From positions 6,968,501 to 7,032,500 of the forward strand of contig NC_084708.1 in assembly GCF_033807575.1 (NCBI RefSeq): a stretch of 64,000 bases of DNA, read 5' to 3'. This stretch comes from Cydia pomonella (Eukaryota > Arthropoda > Insecta > Lepidoptera > Tortricidae). Of this stretch, positions 12,001 through 20,660 are shown piece by piece; the first letter of the stretch is position 1, and each line of letters begins with the position of its first letter. Under the pieces are notes generated by a model that saw only the letters and a program-made list of their open reading frames with translations, made no database searches and had not been told where the DNA came from. The position numbers and the translations under genes are program-made.

Positions 12001-15000
12001 CAGCCGCCCGTCGGCTACCAGCACGACGCCCACTGGCACGGCCAACCCCACCATCACACGCACAGCCATCACCATACAGATCCTTCCCGGGACCATTCTC
12101 ACAGTCACACCCATCACCCCGACGAACACCACGGCTGGTACCATCACCATGAGGCAGGTCACTCTTTCACGAATCACGAAACCCCGCACCATCATCACAG
12201 TGAAAACCACCACAACCACGGGCAGACTCACGCACAGTATCCTCATGATCATCACTACGATCACACGAGCCATCCTCACCATAATCATACGCATTCTGAA
12301 CAGCCACACGAATCATCTAACTCGCAGTGGAGTAAAGGTTTTGATCACACGCAAGTAGAGACTTCACGGGTTCACATAGTACATCACGTTCACATAGACT
12401 ACGGTAATGAAAGAGGAAACGGGGAAGCCGGTGTGCCGGTAGCGATAAAAGACATGAACGGCGATGCCTCCGAGACCGAAAGTTGTGATCATGAGGATAT
12501 AAAACCGAGGCACCCGTACGACAACTACTATCTAAAACATATATCCACTATAGATTCATACGGACGAAAGATCTGTTCCCACGAAATACCCCCTACCCCG
12601 TCGCCGTCTCTATCACCAGAGTATATGACCCCCGACGATTCAGAAGAGGAGGACGAAGCTCTCGAAAACCAGGCAACTCAAGTAAGTGCACTCCTTCAGT
12701 CAGACGTTTGAGGTATGTATCACCTTCCAACTTCATCATTCAAAATACCACGGACTCCCGCAAGGTAATCGTAATCATTTACAAGTAAGCTACCAGTTTG
12801 ACAAAGCTTCGCATGACTTGTGTATTTGGCACGCCACTTCTATTAACCAACGTCCCTATTCACTCTTTCGATCGAGTCTGGACTCTGAGTAAAACTAGTG
12901 ATAAGGTAACGTTCTATTTCAGAGCGGAGTGGCGGGGAACCTGGCGCGAGTGGTGCCGGGCGCCGTCGCGCGCGACGCGCTAGACGAGCTGACGCGCCGC
13001 CAGGGCTGGGAGGCCGGCAACATCGACTACATGGGCGCCGACTCCTTCGACAACATCTGGGCCAAGATCTCGCACACTCTCAACCAGCCGAGGACGACCC
13101 CGCCCAAGGAACAGCCGAAGCAACCCTCGCCTCCGAAGCAGCCTTCGCCTCCCAAGGAGGCGCCGAAACAGCCCTCGCCTCCCAAGGAGGCGCCGAAACA
13201 GCCCTCTCCTCCCAAGGAGGCTCCGAAGCAGCCCTCGCCTCCCAAAGAGTCCGCGCCTAAACAACCGTCCCCGCCTAAAGAGGCCCCCGCGGAAATGAAG
13301 CCCACCGAAGCCCCGGCGGAGGCCAAGCCCGCCGAAGTGCCGGCCGCGGAGCCGGTCGCCGAGGCGGCAGGTAAACCAACTCCCGTATCTCCCGCCGCAG
13401 AGGTCCCGGCCCCCGCACCGGCGGAGGCCCCGGCGGCGCCCACCCCCGCGGCTGAAGCGCCCATAGTTCCCGCAGCGGCTGTCCCAGTTGAAGCGGCGGC
13501 CCCCATTGAAGCGGCGCCGGCGTCGGCCGCCGAGCCTCCCAAAGAGGAGATTAAAGAAAAGACTGACAAACCCGAAGTTCCTCCCACACCACCGGCGACG
13601 CCAAAATGTACTCCGGAGCCGTCCACCCCGGTCGCCGAAGCGCCCGCCGCCGCCGAGGCGTCGCTCGCAGCGGCCCCCGCGCCGCCGGCGACGCCGGACC
13701 GCAGCCTGGACGCGACGGCGGCGTCCAGCGACAGCCCGCCGCTCGCCAACACGCCGTCGAAGGACGACGCGCCCGTCGACCCCGCCGCCAAATGTGAGTA
13801 CACCTGGGCGGCTGCGATAACGGCTTTGCACATTCATCTAGTTCATTTTGCAGTTTTCTAGACTTCTACTAATGTTTTATGTTTAGCCGCATCGAAACGA
13901 GACGCGGATCGAGAACGTGGTGAAGAATGAGGATCGCGCTAAAAAGAAATTTGACTGTAAGATTACGTAGATCGATTAGTAGACCGCGCCATTTCATATA
14001 CCAAATTTTACTATGAGTAAAATATTTGTATAAACGCGTCAGACATCATTTCAGTCAGCTTTTTAAATGTTCGTAGTCAATTGCTATGGTGAACATTACT
14101 CATTTCGAGGCTTCACGATCACAGTTTCATGATCCGGTATCCGGTCCGAATGCGAATCCTCGTTCGATCGCGCCTCCTAAACGTCTCGATCCACAACGCG
14201 ATGCATCCACATGTTTTTTGTGCCGTTTTGTGATGATTTTGGTTTTATGTTGATTTACTGAGCATACGTTTCAAAATTCGTTGTTATTTCACCCAGCTAC
14301 CGAGGAGGCAGCGCAAGAGACGCGGCTTTGATAGATCAGGTAATTTAACCAACTTTCACTTGGAACCGACGCAATATTGACAGAATTCGCGCAGACCTAC
14401 GTCTAGATCGATCATTTTGAATCTCACCGCCCTTGAAACTCGAATAAACGACGTCATTTTATTAGCGGATGTTGGGTTGAGTCCAAGTGGATGAAATAGT
14501 AGGTACGTTTGGTCAACGACTCAGGACGCTATTCTGGGAACGAATGTAACTTCAGATTCTCCGCGCGAGGCTGAGGCAACTGCGGAATCTGAGCCGTATT
14601 TACCCTGTAATGGTAGTCGAATACTGCTCGAATTGCAGAGTGAACTTGGCTGCATGTTGCGTGATGCACTTCACTCATCCCAGGTTGTTGCACTTTTGAT
14701 GCATAAAGTGCTGCAATCTCATATATGTTTTAATTACTTGCTTTACATGTATCACAGATTGCAAGGAACATTCTTCAATGCTTAATCATTCGTGACACAC
14801 ATTTATTTTTTTCCGCGCACAAAATACACTTCATTAGTAGAACTTAGTTTTAATATCGTTAGTAAAATTTGTCACCGAAGTCATTGATGATTATCCTTGT
14901 AATGCGCTTCAGTTCTCCGCTAAACTGACACCGATCTAACTTTCCGCCGCACAGTTTCTCTAACAAGCGCTCTGTTTTCCCTCGACTTTGTTCCAGGCCC

Positions 15001-16319
15001 TAACCGAGCTTGCTCTCTAATGTGACGCCATACTAACGCCACGCCTAATACGAGGAGAGAATAAAGGGGATTTGGTTGTAGCGGAGGAGCGCGAGCGCAG
15101 AAAGAAGGTGGAGAAACTGCAGCTCAGCCCGCCGGCCGCCACTGATCCGCTCGCCACGCCCGACTCCGAGCTCGAGGACGCCGCCGCGCTCGCGCAGTCC
15201 ATCATCGCCTCCGAGCTTACTCCCACTGGGGCCGCCGAGCCGGTGTCGCTCGCGCAGATCGGCGTCAAGCCTAAGGGGAAGTCCACTGCTGCACAAATAG
15301 AATCTTCCGTGGCCCCGGCTACACCTAGCGCGGCGGCACCGGCGACGCCAACCGCGGCGGCACCGGCTACGCCAACCGCGGCGGCACCGGCTACGCCAAC
15401 TGCGGCATCACCAGCTTCACCAACCGCGGTGGCACCAGGTACGCCTACCGCGGCATTGCCAGCTTCACCAACTGCGGCGGCACCAGCTACGCCTGCCGCG
15501 GTGGCACCGGCTACGCCAACCGTGGCATCGCCACCTTCACCTACCGCGGTGGCACCAACTACGCCTACCGCGGCGGCACCGGTTACACCAACCGCGGCAT
15601 CGCCACCTTCACCTACCGCGGCGGCACCAACTACGCCTACCGCGGTGGCACCGGATACGCCAACCGCGGCATCGCCAGCTTCACCAACCACGGCGGCCCC
15701 AGTTACGCCAACCACGGCGTCGCCAGCTACGCCTACCGCGGTATCACCAACTACGCCAACCGCGGCAGCACCAGCTAAGCCTACCGCGGCGGCCCCAGCT
15801 ACGCCAACCGCGGCGTCGAAAGCTACGCGTACCGCGGCATCACCAGCTACGCCAACCGCGGCGGCAGCAGCTACGCCAAATTCAGAAGCGTCCGCTAAGC
15901 CGAGCGCGGCGACACCCGTAACACCAATCGCAGAAGCGCCCGCAACGCCTAGCGTGGCGACACCAGCTACTCCCATCACAGAAGCACCCGCTACCTTAGG
16001 CTCGGCGGCACCAGCTACGATAAGTTCGAAAACGCCCGCTACTCCTAGCGCTGCTACAGCCACTACGCCAGTGGCGGAAGCGCCCGCTACCCCAAGCGCG
16101 GCGGAACCCGCTACTCCCAGTACTCCAAGTTCGGAAGCACCCGCAACGCCGAGCTCAGAGCCTTCCACCCCTAGCGCAGAAGCGCCTTCCACCCCGACAA
16201 CGGCGGAGGCACCTAAGGATGCCCCCAAAAAGAAGATCATAAAGAAAGTCGTCAAAAAGGAGGGCGATGCCCCGGTGCCCCCGCCGCGCAAGAAGGAAAA
16301 GAAACCCAAAGAAAAGTGA
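1..16319 (+). CDS. Glycogenin, multi-exon gene model (5' part outside window)
   Basis: Glycogenin is a family GT8 glycosyltransferase. It attaches glucose from UDP-glucose to its own tyrosine and builds the short primer that glycogen synthase extends in the cytosol. I join 1-20, 7649-7811, 8726-8852, 9303-9474, optional 11719-12681, 12923-13793 and 15082-16319. Every junction is GT-AG and phase-consistent. The protein shows, in order, the DAD metal motif, REELSAAPD, GWPDCFNSGVFVY, DGGDQG, YSYLPAL, HFIG..KPW and the C-terminal DYMGADSFDNI motif. Family members in vertebrates end near that last motif; this one continues for hundreds of Pro/Ala-rich residues. About 862 residues are visible without the cassette and 1183 with it. 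The first part of the catalytic domain lies upstream of base 1. Identity is secure; isoform structure is inferred. Confidence 0.93.
320..2250 (-). mobile_element. Non-LTR retrotransposon relic (Jockey/CR1-like), frameshifted
   Basis: Three overlapping minus-strand frames (2220-1657, about 1690-1065, about 1085-478) together give a reverse transcriptase and C-terminal region. The first has the early RT motifs (KDVYGVNMLLLRMVP, AYRPVSIIP). The second has LSKAFDVADH, GVAQGSSVSNLLF and the catalytic YADD. The third has QYGAELWG and PTVYNKLP, typical of these elements' C-termini. Frame changes occur near 1665 and 1075, so the element is dead. The endonuclease is not visible, so it is 5'-truncated. 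An ATTATTATG-type repeat at 322-350 looks like the 3' tail. The clade is uncertain. Confidence 0.88.
322..350. repeat. Nonamer microsatellite (LINE 3' tail)
   Basis: TCATAATAA is repeated about three times at the 3' end of the minus-strand LINE relic. Short simple repeats are typical tails of CR1/Jockey-like elements. Confidence 0.7.
2451..3240 (+). pseudogene. Spliced gene copy with GRPSKSF motif, one nonsense codon
   Basis: An ATG at 2451 opens a 19-base exon ending G|GTAAGT. An acceptor (TTGTTATAG) at 2794 continues in phase. The second exon reads about 90 residues, including KFQSIKEKFDFLENYLL and W.KF..FKSEFKKKW. It then hits a TAG at 3070 and continues in the same frame with GRPSKSFSESSERTKHRK to a TGA at 3244. 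The GRP-K-F-E-S-RTK-RK motif recurs in insect and cnidarian proteins linked to mobile elements; I cannot name the family. Because intron and frame are intact apart from one stop, it is a recent loss or a part of a larger element. Sequence to about 3400 looks decayed. Confidence 0.6.
3730..4080 (-). mobile_element. LINE fragment (region upstream of RT)
   Basis: The minus-strand frame contains WITQDVKMYKSLLFDIL and NKSKALWNIVNKERGK. This is the linker between endonuclease and reverse transcriptase in Jockey/CR1-like LINEs. Only this part is present and no catalytic motif remains. Confidence 0.65.
5295..5495 (-). mobile_element. Lepidopteran SINE/LINE-tail fragment
   Basis: The stretch includes CGTCCCACTGCTGGGCACAG and GGTTTCCTCACGATGTTTTC, both familiar from abundant lepidopteran repeats. 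Its last part matches the SINE at 32700-33030 (ACCGAAAAGC.GGTAAATATCAAATG), but the tRNA-like head is missing. Confidence 0.6.
7649..7811 (+). CDS. Glycogenin catalytic exon (REELSAAPD...GVFVY)
   Basis: The acceptor is the AG at 7647-7648. The exon encodes about 54 residues, including ELFEREELSAAPD, GWPDCFNSGVFVY and the GSFD that leads into the catalytic DGGDQG loop. These are among the most conserved stretches of animal glycogenins. The donor follows 7811 and the exon ends with one base of a Gly codon (phase 1). Codon use is strongly GC-rich at third positions compared with the AT-rich introns on both sides. Confidence 0.95.
8726..8852 (+). CDS. Glycogenin exon with catalytic Asp loop and acceptor Tyr
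   Basis: The acceptor is ATCAG at 8721-8725. With the G from the previous exon it completes DGGDQGLLNSFF, the loop holding catalytic aspartates. It continues through the helical HLPFLYN segment to AAFYSYLPAL. The YSY pair aligns with the tyrosine that vertebrate glycogenin self-glucosylates, so the priming residue appears to be retained. The donor follows 8852 and the exon leaves two bases of a His codon. Confidence 0.94.
9303..9474 (+). CDS. Glycogenin exon: HFIG..KPW and end of GT8 domain
   Basis: The acceptor is CCTTCCAG ending at 9302. The exon encodes YGQDLKIIHFIGTAKPW, where the family has a metal-binding His and the UDP-binding Gly/Lys residues. It then runs through an LLQLWWDLF segment typical of the end of the GT8 domain. 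It ends in phase 0 after ATG at a strong GTGAGT donor. This phase lets it join either the His-rich exon at 11719 or directly the exon at 12923. The minus-strand frame opposite this exon is a shadow. Confidence 0.93.
9547..9696 (+). other. Possible 150-base phase 0-0 cassette exon
   Basis: Between a CATCTAG acceptor-like site and a CAG|GTATAG donor-like site there are exactly 50 open codons in the phase required after the exon ending at 9474. The encoded peptide (starting VVIKWDSATISEK) matches no domain I know and its base composition is like the surrounding intron. It may be chance. Confidence 0.18.
11004..11045 (+). other. Possible alternative first exon (MFSKHSNQDVSVSE)
   Basis: An ATG in a favourable ACCATG context opens 14 codons that end in phase 0 at a GTGAGA donor, exactly matching the phase of the His-rich exon at 11719. 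The frame is open upstream too, back to about 10937, and a TCAGT initiator-like sequence lies at 10854. If used, it would give a protein lacking the glycosyltransferase domain and starting with the His-rich segment. Only transcript data could confirm it. Confidence 0.3.
11068..11200. repeat. Inverted repeat around ACCGCGAAAAA / TTTTTCGCGAT
   Basis: AGAGCCTACCGCGAAAAACGAAAATCG at the left is mirrored on the right as a near complement ending in TTTTTCGCGATAGAGCC. It looks like a small MITE beside the candidate first exon at 11004. Confidence 0.4.
11719..12681 (+). CDS. Glycogenin His-rich cassette exon (321 codons, phase 0-0)
   Basis: The exon is bounded by an ACCGATAG acceptor and a CAA|GTAAGT donor. 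It is 963 bases, open throughout, and phase 0 at both ends, so it can be included or skipped without changing the frame. Residues about 1-95 are acidic/aromatic (EFRWHHPDVQ, DFYDPWQNYKG). Bases about 12016-12325 encode roughly 40 His in about 100 residues, as HHTHSHHH, HHHH and HDHH clusters. The last third has a YGNERG segment, PHPYDNYY-like text, Pro-Ser-rich sequence and an acidic DDSEEEDEALE end. His clusters like these usually bind zinc or nickel, but no known fold is evident. It sits between the catalytic domain and the synthase-binding motif. Minus-strand and other-frame ORFs here are shadows. Confidence 0.85.
12923..13793 (+). CDS. Glycogenin exon: synthase-binding motif and PPKEAPKQ repeats
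   Basis: The acceptor is TCTATTTCAG ending at 12922. The exon begins SGVAGNLARV, then WEAGNIDYMGADSFDNIWAKI (bases about 13005-13070), the motif that is the C-terminus of vertebrate glycogenin and binds glycogen synthase. It is followed by about five tandem copies of a ten-residue PSPPKEAPKQ unit (about 13110-13280). Long Pro/Ala/Glu-rich low-complexity sequence then runs to the donor AAAT|GTGAGT, phase 1. The low-complexity part is probably disordered. Two long antisense ORFs arise only because the repeats are GC-rich. Confidence 0.92.
13887..13956 (+). other. Possible alternative C-terminal exon (stop at 13928)
   Basis: After a TTATGTTTAG acceptor, in the phase left by 13793, the frame reads SASKRDADRERGEE and a TGA at 13928-13930. 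If used it would end the protein after the first Pro-rich block and remove the octapeptide tail. A GTAAGA donor-like site follows at 13957. The charged peptide resembles the EERERRKKVEK start of the constitutive last exon, which hints at exon duplication. Confidence 0.35.
14297..14339 (+). other. Possible short alternative exon ending in a stop
   Basis: A TTTCACCCAG acceptor is followed, in the correct phase, by STEEAAQETRL and a TGA. A CAG|GTAATT donor lies at 14340. It would be a second alternative terminus, but the signal is weak. Confidence 0.22.
14556..14612 (+). other. Possible 57-base micro-exon, phase 1-1
   Basis: A GTAACTTCAG acceptor and an AATG|GTAGTC donor bound 57 open bases. 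These fit the phase 1 gap between 13793 and 15082 at both ends and would insert an acidic peptide, SPREAEATAESEPYLPCN. Its Glu/Ala/Pro content matches the neighbouring exons rather than the intron, which favours a real cassette. Confidence 0.4.
15082..16319 (+). CDS. Glycogenin last exon: octapeptide repeats and basic tail
   Basis: The acceptor is TTGGTTGTAG ending at 15081; phase 1 is completed by the T at 13793. The exon starts with a charged helix-like segment, EERERRKKVEKLQL. Next come LEDAAALAQSIIASEL and about 23 regular copies of an xTPTAAxP octapeptide (bases about 15305-15890), then about ten looser copies with Glu. It ends with a strongly basic KKKIIKKVVKK segment, a PVPPPRKKEKK segment and a TGA at 16317-16319. 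The octapeptide block is probably disordered and rich in possible O-glycosylation sites. A 444-codon minus-strand frame across the block is a by-product of the repeat. Confidence 0.88.
15305..15890 (+). repeat. Coding 24-bp minisatellite
   Basis: The unit is close to GCGACGCCAACCGCGGCGGC plus ACCG, repeated about 23 times in frame inside the last glycogenin exon. Variants alternate in a partly higher-order pattern, which suggests growth by unequal exchange. Degenerate units continue to about 16190. Confidence 0.9.
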
Positions 16320-16640
16320 GCGCTCGCCACTCGACAGTTCCTCTGTGCCATATTTGTAACCTATCTTTTCTACTTTAATTGTTATTCTTAAGTTTATTTA
16401 ATTTTCGAATATGCTTTCATGTGCCGCGTAACCCTATACTATGTTAGATATTATTGTGTTAACAATTTTTATCACACAATCATATTTAGTACTTTCTAGT
16501 CTATATAGCCCAGTCGAGTAATGGTAGATGCGAAAATTGGATATTTATTTTGTCTTATTTATACGCGATGTTTAAAAACCTACTATTAATCATATTTTGG
16601 TTATTCTTTGGAATAAATTGTTACACACCAAAGGAGTTTT
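16320..16640 (+). other. Glycogenin 3' UTR with AATAAA at 16612
   Basis: AT-rich sequence follows the stop codon. The first clear AATAAA is at 16612-16617, with a later ATTAAAG near 16689. Transcripts probably end between about 16630 and 16710. Confidence 0.7.
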
Positions 16641-17789
16641 ATATGAGACGTATTTATTGAAACGAAATTATTGTAATTTTGTATGAAATTAAAGTCTATT
16701 TTGTATAAAACTTCGTAATTTTATTTTTACGAACCTTCCTTCCATAGTCAAAATCTTCTATAATGTATTATGCTCGCATCGTATATATTTAAAAAACTGG
16801 CTAAGTCCGTGTCGGACCATGGGTTCTGTTGTACCTACTTTGATACAATACACAAAGCCATACAAGCAAAAGGGCGTACCTATCTGGGCATAGGTTTCTC
16901 TTGTTTCTACACTTTCCTTATGGTTCCGATTCTGGCCACAAGATGGCAGACCCTCCAACGCGCACGGTCCCTATACCTCGTATGTCAAGACCTGTCTTTG
17001 TTCATAATGTTGTTACCTAAGCAACTGTTTGACTATCAAAAAATAAATGTAAACAGAGATATGATTGATATGAACATATTATTTCTCTATTAATTTTAAA
17101 GTGCAGAGCAGAGTAAAATCGGAGCAAGCATTAAACACGAGTCAAATTCAAATAGGGAAATAAAAATCCCAATAGTTCCAATGTTACAAAACCTGGAGGT
17201 TTAAAATTTTAACATTGTTCAGGTTTAGATATTTTCGAAGGTAAGAAGAAAATATTATACCATTCTCCTTAGCGCTCGTGTAGCGATGAACACAAGCGAT
17301 GATTATTTTAATTTTGTTTACGACAAACATGTCGGATGACAGGGCTAAAATTTGTGCAATTTGATTCCGCTAAGTTAGACGAGATGGAGTGCATCTATGG
17401 AGGTACGTGCGTAGACAAGACATACGTCCTATGCCTGAAATTCATTAGTACAAGAAGGACCCGATAACCACGACATCATTACTCATATGTTTATTTTAAA
17501 GAATATCTGGAGCGAATTGTTTACGGAGCTAGAGAGCGAGACGAAATTACCAGGAATTCTCCTAATATGCACTTTACCTCCGGAATATCTTGAATTCAAG
17601 TCCAGTTAGATGTTAAGGTCAGAGAACAAACGCTCAGTTGAGAACTAGGCAAATTAGTTATGCGCACATGAAAGAGTTCTAAGTCAGACTGAGACACAAG
17701 TCACAGAAGACGAAGTTAGTCTATTTGTGTCTTGTATACCAAATTAAAAGCAATAAACATATACTTGCTTTACTATAAAGTATGTCTTT
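16641..17789. other. Intergenic DNA downstream of glycogenin
   Basis: No gene is visible. At 16786-16830 a short minus-strand piece (CTGGCTAAGTCCGTGTCGGA) is the end of a diverged 'ggaaccct' repeat. The open frame at 16770-17093 has no recognisable domain. Confidence 0.6.
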
Positions 17790-18320
17790 TTTAAGGTTCC
17801 GTAGCCAAATGGCAAAAAACGGAACCCTTATAGATTCGTCATGTCCGTCTGTCTGTCCGTTTATCTCACAGCCACTTTTTCCGAAACTATACGAACTATA
17901 CTGTTCAAACTTGGTAAGTAGATGTATTCTATGAACCGCATTAACATTTGGGGGTTCTCCATACTTGGAACCAACGCAAATATTTTTTTTTTCATCAAAC
18001 CCATACGTGTGGGGTATCTATGGATAGGTCTTCAAAAATGATATTGAGGTTTCTGATATCATTTTTTTCTAAACTGAATAGTTTGCGCGAGAGACACTTC
18101 CAAAGTGGTAAAATGTGTCCCCCCCCCCCCCCTGTAACTTTTAAAATAACAGAATGATAAAACTAAAAAAATATATGATATAAGTACATTACCATGCAAA
18201 CTTCCACGCAAAATTGGTTTGAACTTGAACGAGAGCTAGTAAGTTATTTTTATTAATACGTCATAAATGGTACGGAACCCTTCATGGGCGAGTCCGACTC
18301 GCAATTGACCGCTTTTTTTG
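17790..18320 (+). repeat. 'ggaaccct' lepidopteran repeat
   Basis: It starts with AAGGTTCCGTAGCCAAATGG and has GTCCGTCTGTCTGTCCGT. It ends GGTACGGAACCCTTC, GGGCGAGTCCGACTCG and TTGACCGC. I recognise this layout from abundant non-autonomous repeats of many moth genomes. A poly-C run lies at 18119-18132. Related copies are at 24040-24112, 24320-24523 and 56722-56928. Confidence 0.75.
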
Positions 18321-18349
18321 GAATCCATTTTTTTTAAACTTTTCTCCAT

Positions 18350-18487
18350 AATATTAGGTCTAGGTACTTGGACAGCTTACAAGTTAATATTTTATTTGAT
18401 ATTGTAAACAAAAAAACTATGAAAGTTACAAGAAATCAAACAAAAAATTAACTTGTAAACCACCCAAGTAGATATAGACCTAATATT
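18350..18487. repeat. 138-bp imperfect inverted repeat (MITE-like)
   Basis: AATATTAGGTCTAGGTACTTGG at the left pairs with the complement CC.AAGTAGATATAGACCTAATATT at the right, and TTACAAGTTAA is also mirrored. Size and form suit a small hairpin MITE. Confidence 0.55.
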
Positions 18488-18901
18488 AAGTATTACGAAA
18501 GTACCTACTCATACGGATGCATATGGCAGATGGGGTAAAAAAAGTAGCCGAAAAAACACAAGCCCTATGATATTTTAAGACATTTCCTAGTATTAATCAA
18601 CTAATATATTTTAACAATATTTATAACAATGTTAATGATGCTTAATAAAACATTAAATTACAATAGCACTACCATAAACTCTAGGTGCATTGACCTAACC
18701 TGAACAACGTCAGAGAGCTATATATGTCTATCTCACTCTACTACTTTAGTGTCTCTTCGGCTTGCTGTAAGCTGTCAAGCCTACGGACCTTTTAGCAAAT
18801 ATCTAACATACATAAATCTATATATAAGATAAATATTATAAATAAATATATGCATACATAAACATTTAATATACACAAATAAAAAGTACTCAGTTCTAAT
18901 A

Positions 18902-19066
18902 TCAGTAGTCTAATAACCACAACTTTTTCAACTTCTTGAGTGAGCCAACATATTGCGATTTCCTTACATCCACTGGTAGATCATTCCACAGCTTAACTGC
19001 GTAGGCAGTGAAAGATCTAAAGTACACACGCGACTTTTTCGGCGGAATGGCTAAAGTCAGATTTAC
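18902..19066 (-). mobile_element. LINE reverse-transcriptase C-terminal fragment
   Basis: The minus strand reads AIPPKKSRVYFRSFTAYAVK-like text followed by LWNDLPVDVRKS and a stop at 18902-18904. The VKLWNDLP...R.S pattern is the usual end of Jockey/CR1-type ORF2. The rest of the element is missing. Confidence 0.75.
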
Positions 19067-19196
19067 CAACTAACTAACTTTATATACTTAATTTACTCTT
19101 TGGTCATAAAACTCAAAACGAAAAAAAAAACAAGCACATATAGAGAAATAAGTAACATAGAGTGCTCACTCCATACATCAGTTTTGGGATCAAAAC

Positions 19197-19440
19197 TGCG
19201 ATAGGCAGACACTCATATTGGCACGTCAGTGCATATTGAGTGATCAGCACATTTAATGTAGATCTTGCGCCTCCACTCGATAAGGGATTTCCTCTTCTGT
19301 CACGTACAATAAATATATATAATGATAGAATAGCAAGTATTTGGGGATTCAAGTGTACAAGCTGGGAGACAATACATCTGTTGACCTGTATACTGTGTTA
19401 AGTGATTCAACCCCTCCACCCCGGCGCTCTGCCTATTACA
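19197..19440 (+). repeat. 5' LTR, 244 bp
   Basis: It begins TGCGATAGGCAGACACTC and ends CGCTCTGCCTATTACA. By base-by-base reading I find no difference from the 3' LTR. An AATAAA-type signal (ACAATAAATATATAT) lies in its middle. Confidence 0.93.
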
Positions 19441-20660
19441 TGGCGACCGTGGGCATGAATCCTGTGTGAGGATACTGCGGATATAAAATCATCATGGACG
19501 ACGACAATGAAGAGGACTTTGAGGACGAGTCGGCGGCGTCGAGCTTACCCAGTGATTTATTGTTTTGTTAATTTGGGTAATCAACGGACCAAGATGGGTG
19601 GTCTGAAACGGAGAATGAGATCATAATGATGAAGGAAGGACAATGTTATGGTAACCGCTGCCAGTATCAGTATTGCTTCATTGGCTTCGGCGGGTTTGGA
19701 GGTTCGGGATGTCGTCGGCTACGCGTCTGGTTACGCATTGCTGCCGGGTGCTGAAGTGTCAAGCGGTACGGCGAGCGATTCTTCGTGAAAATGTTTAGGT
19801 GATATGTTTATGATTAGTTTTTTTTTTTTTTTATATTTATGTGTTATATATGTGTTTATTGTGTTTAATGAGTAGTCTAGATAAGTTATTAGGGGGGCCA
19901 AGTGTTAAAAGTTGGAGTCCTTAGTAGAGCAATATTGTAAGGAAAAGAAGTTGCAGCTGTGGATTTTGATGTTGAGGTGAGCGGATATTCTCGGCGATTA
20001 ACAAATCGGGGATTTTTAATTTAGAAGGTCGGATACGGTACGAGTATCGAAAATTACCGATGTTTATTTAGAGATGCCTCTTTCTGTGCATTCTAAAAAT
20101 GATTGTATCGAATTTATTTCTGCACACTCAAACTATAATCGCGGTGCGATTAGTGCGAGTCAGCAAGGTCGAGGACGGGTGTTTTCGCGAGTAGGCAGAA
20201 ATCATGTAGTTTCTGTACGTTAGGCGGATAGTGTAATGTCAATGTTAGTCAGCACGTGATTTAGGTGGATGACATGTGTATGTAATGAATTTGTGTTTTT
20301 TTCGTGTCTAACGAAGATTATGTAAATATTTGGTATTATAATACTAGTTATCACATAGATGTAACTTGTTTAGAAAGGGAATTATCAAGTTTTGGTTTTT
20401 ACGGATTATAAATAGATAAGGATTACTGGTTGAGGATTCTAACGGATTATACTTAAACAAATAAACTGGACACGACACTATGATACTACGTCTTTGGAGC
20501 TTACCCAGCCTTGAGTAGTAGATATCATGAAAGGGACGCAGGAAGATACAGAATTAATAATTTGGTCGAGTAAATAATGATAAGATTGATAGAATATTCG
20601 GAACGACCCGGTAAAAATGACACTGATGATGTTGTTACGTAAATTCTGCAATTTGCATAA

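Larger units (their letters stand above)
13794..15081 (+). other. Glycogenin intron with candidate alternative exons
   Basis: This 1.3-kb intron separates two GC-rich repeat-coding exons. It contains three short stretches with both acceptor- and donor-like sites in usable phase (13887-13956, 14297-14339, 14556-14612). The rest, including 14613-15081, shows nothing recognisable. Confidence 0.6.

Noticed and set aside
11668..12309. 213-codon minus-strand ORF of hydrophobic Val/Met-rich text
   Set aside because: It is the antisense of the His codons (CAC/CAT read as GTG/ATG). The plus strand has splice sites and phase agreement.
12980..13837. Two long minus-strand ORFs (Arg/Gly-rich, and Gly/Ser-rich with GGEGCFGAS repeats)
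   Set aside because: They are shadows of the GC-rich PPKEAPKQ coding repeats on the plus strand, which carry the conserved glycogenin motif.
15017..16351. 444-codon minus-strand ORF rich in Gly/Val/Ala
   Set aside because: It is the antisense of the in-frame 24-bp minisatellite of the last glycogenin exon. A repeat with no stop in one unit gives a long frame on the other strand.
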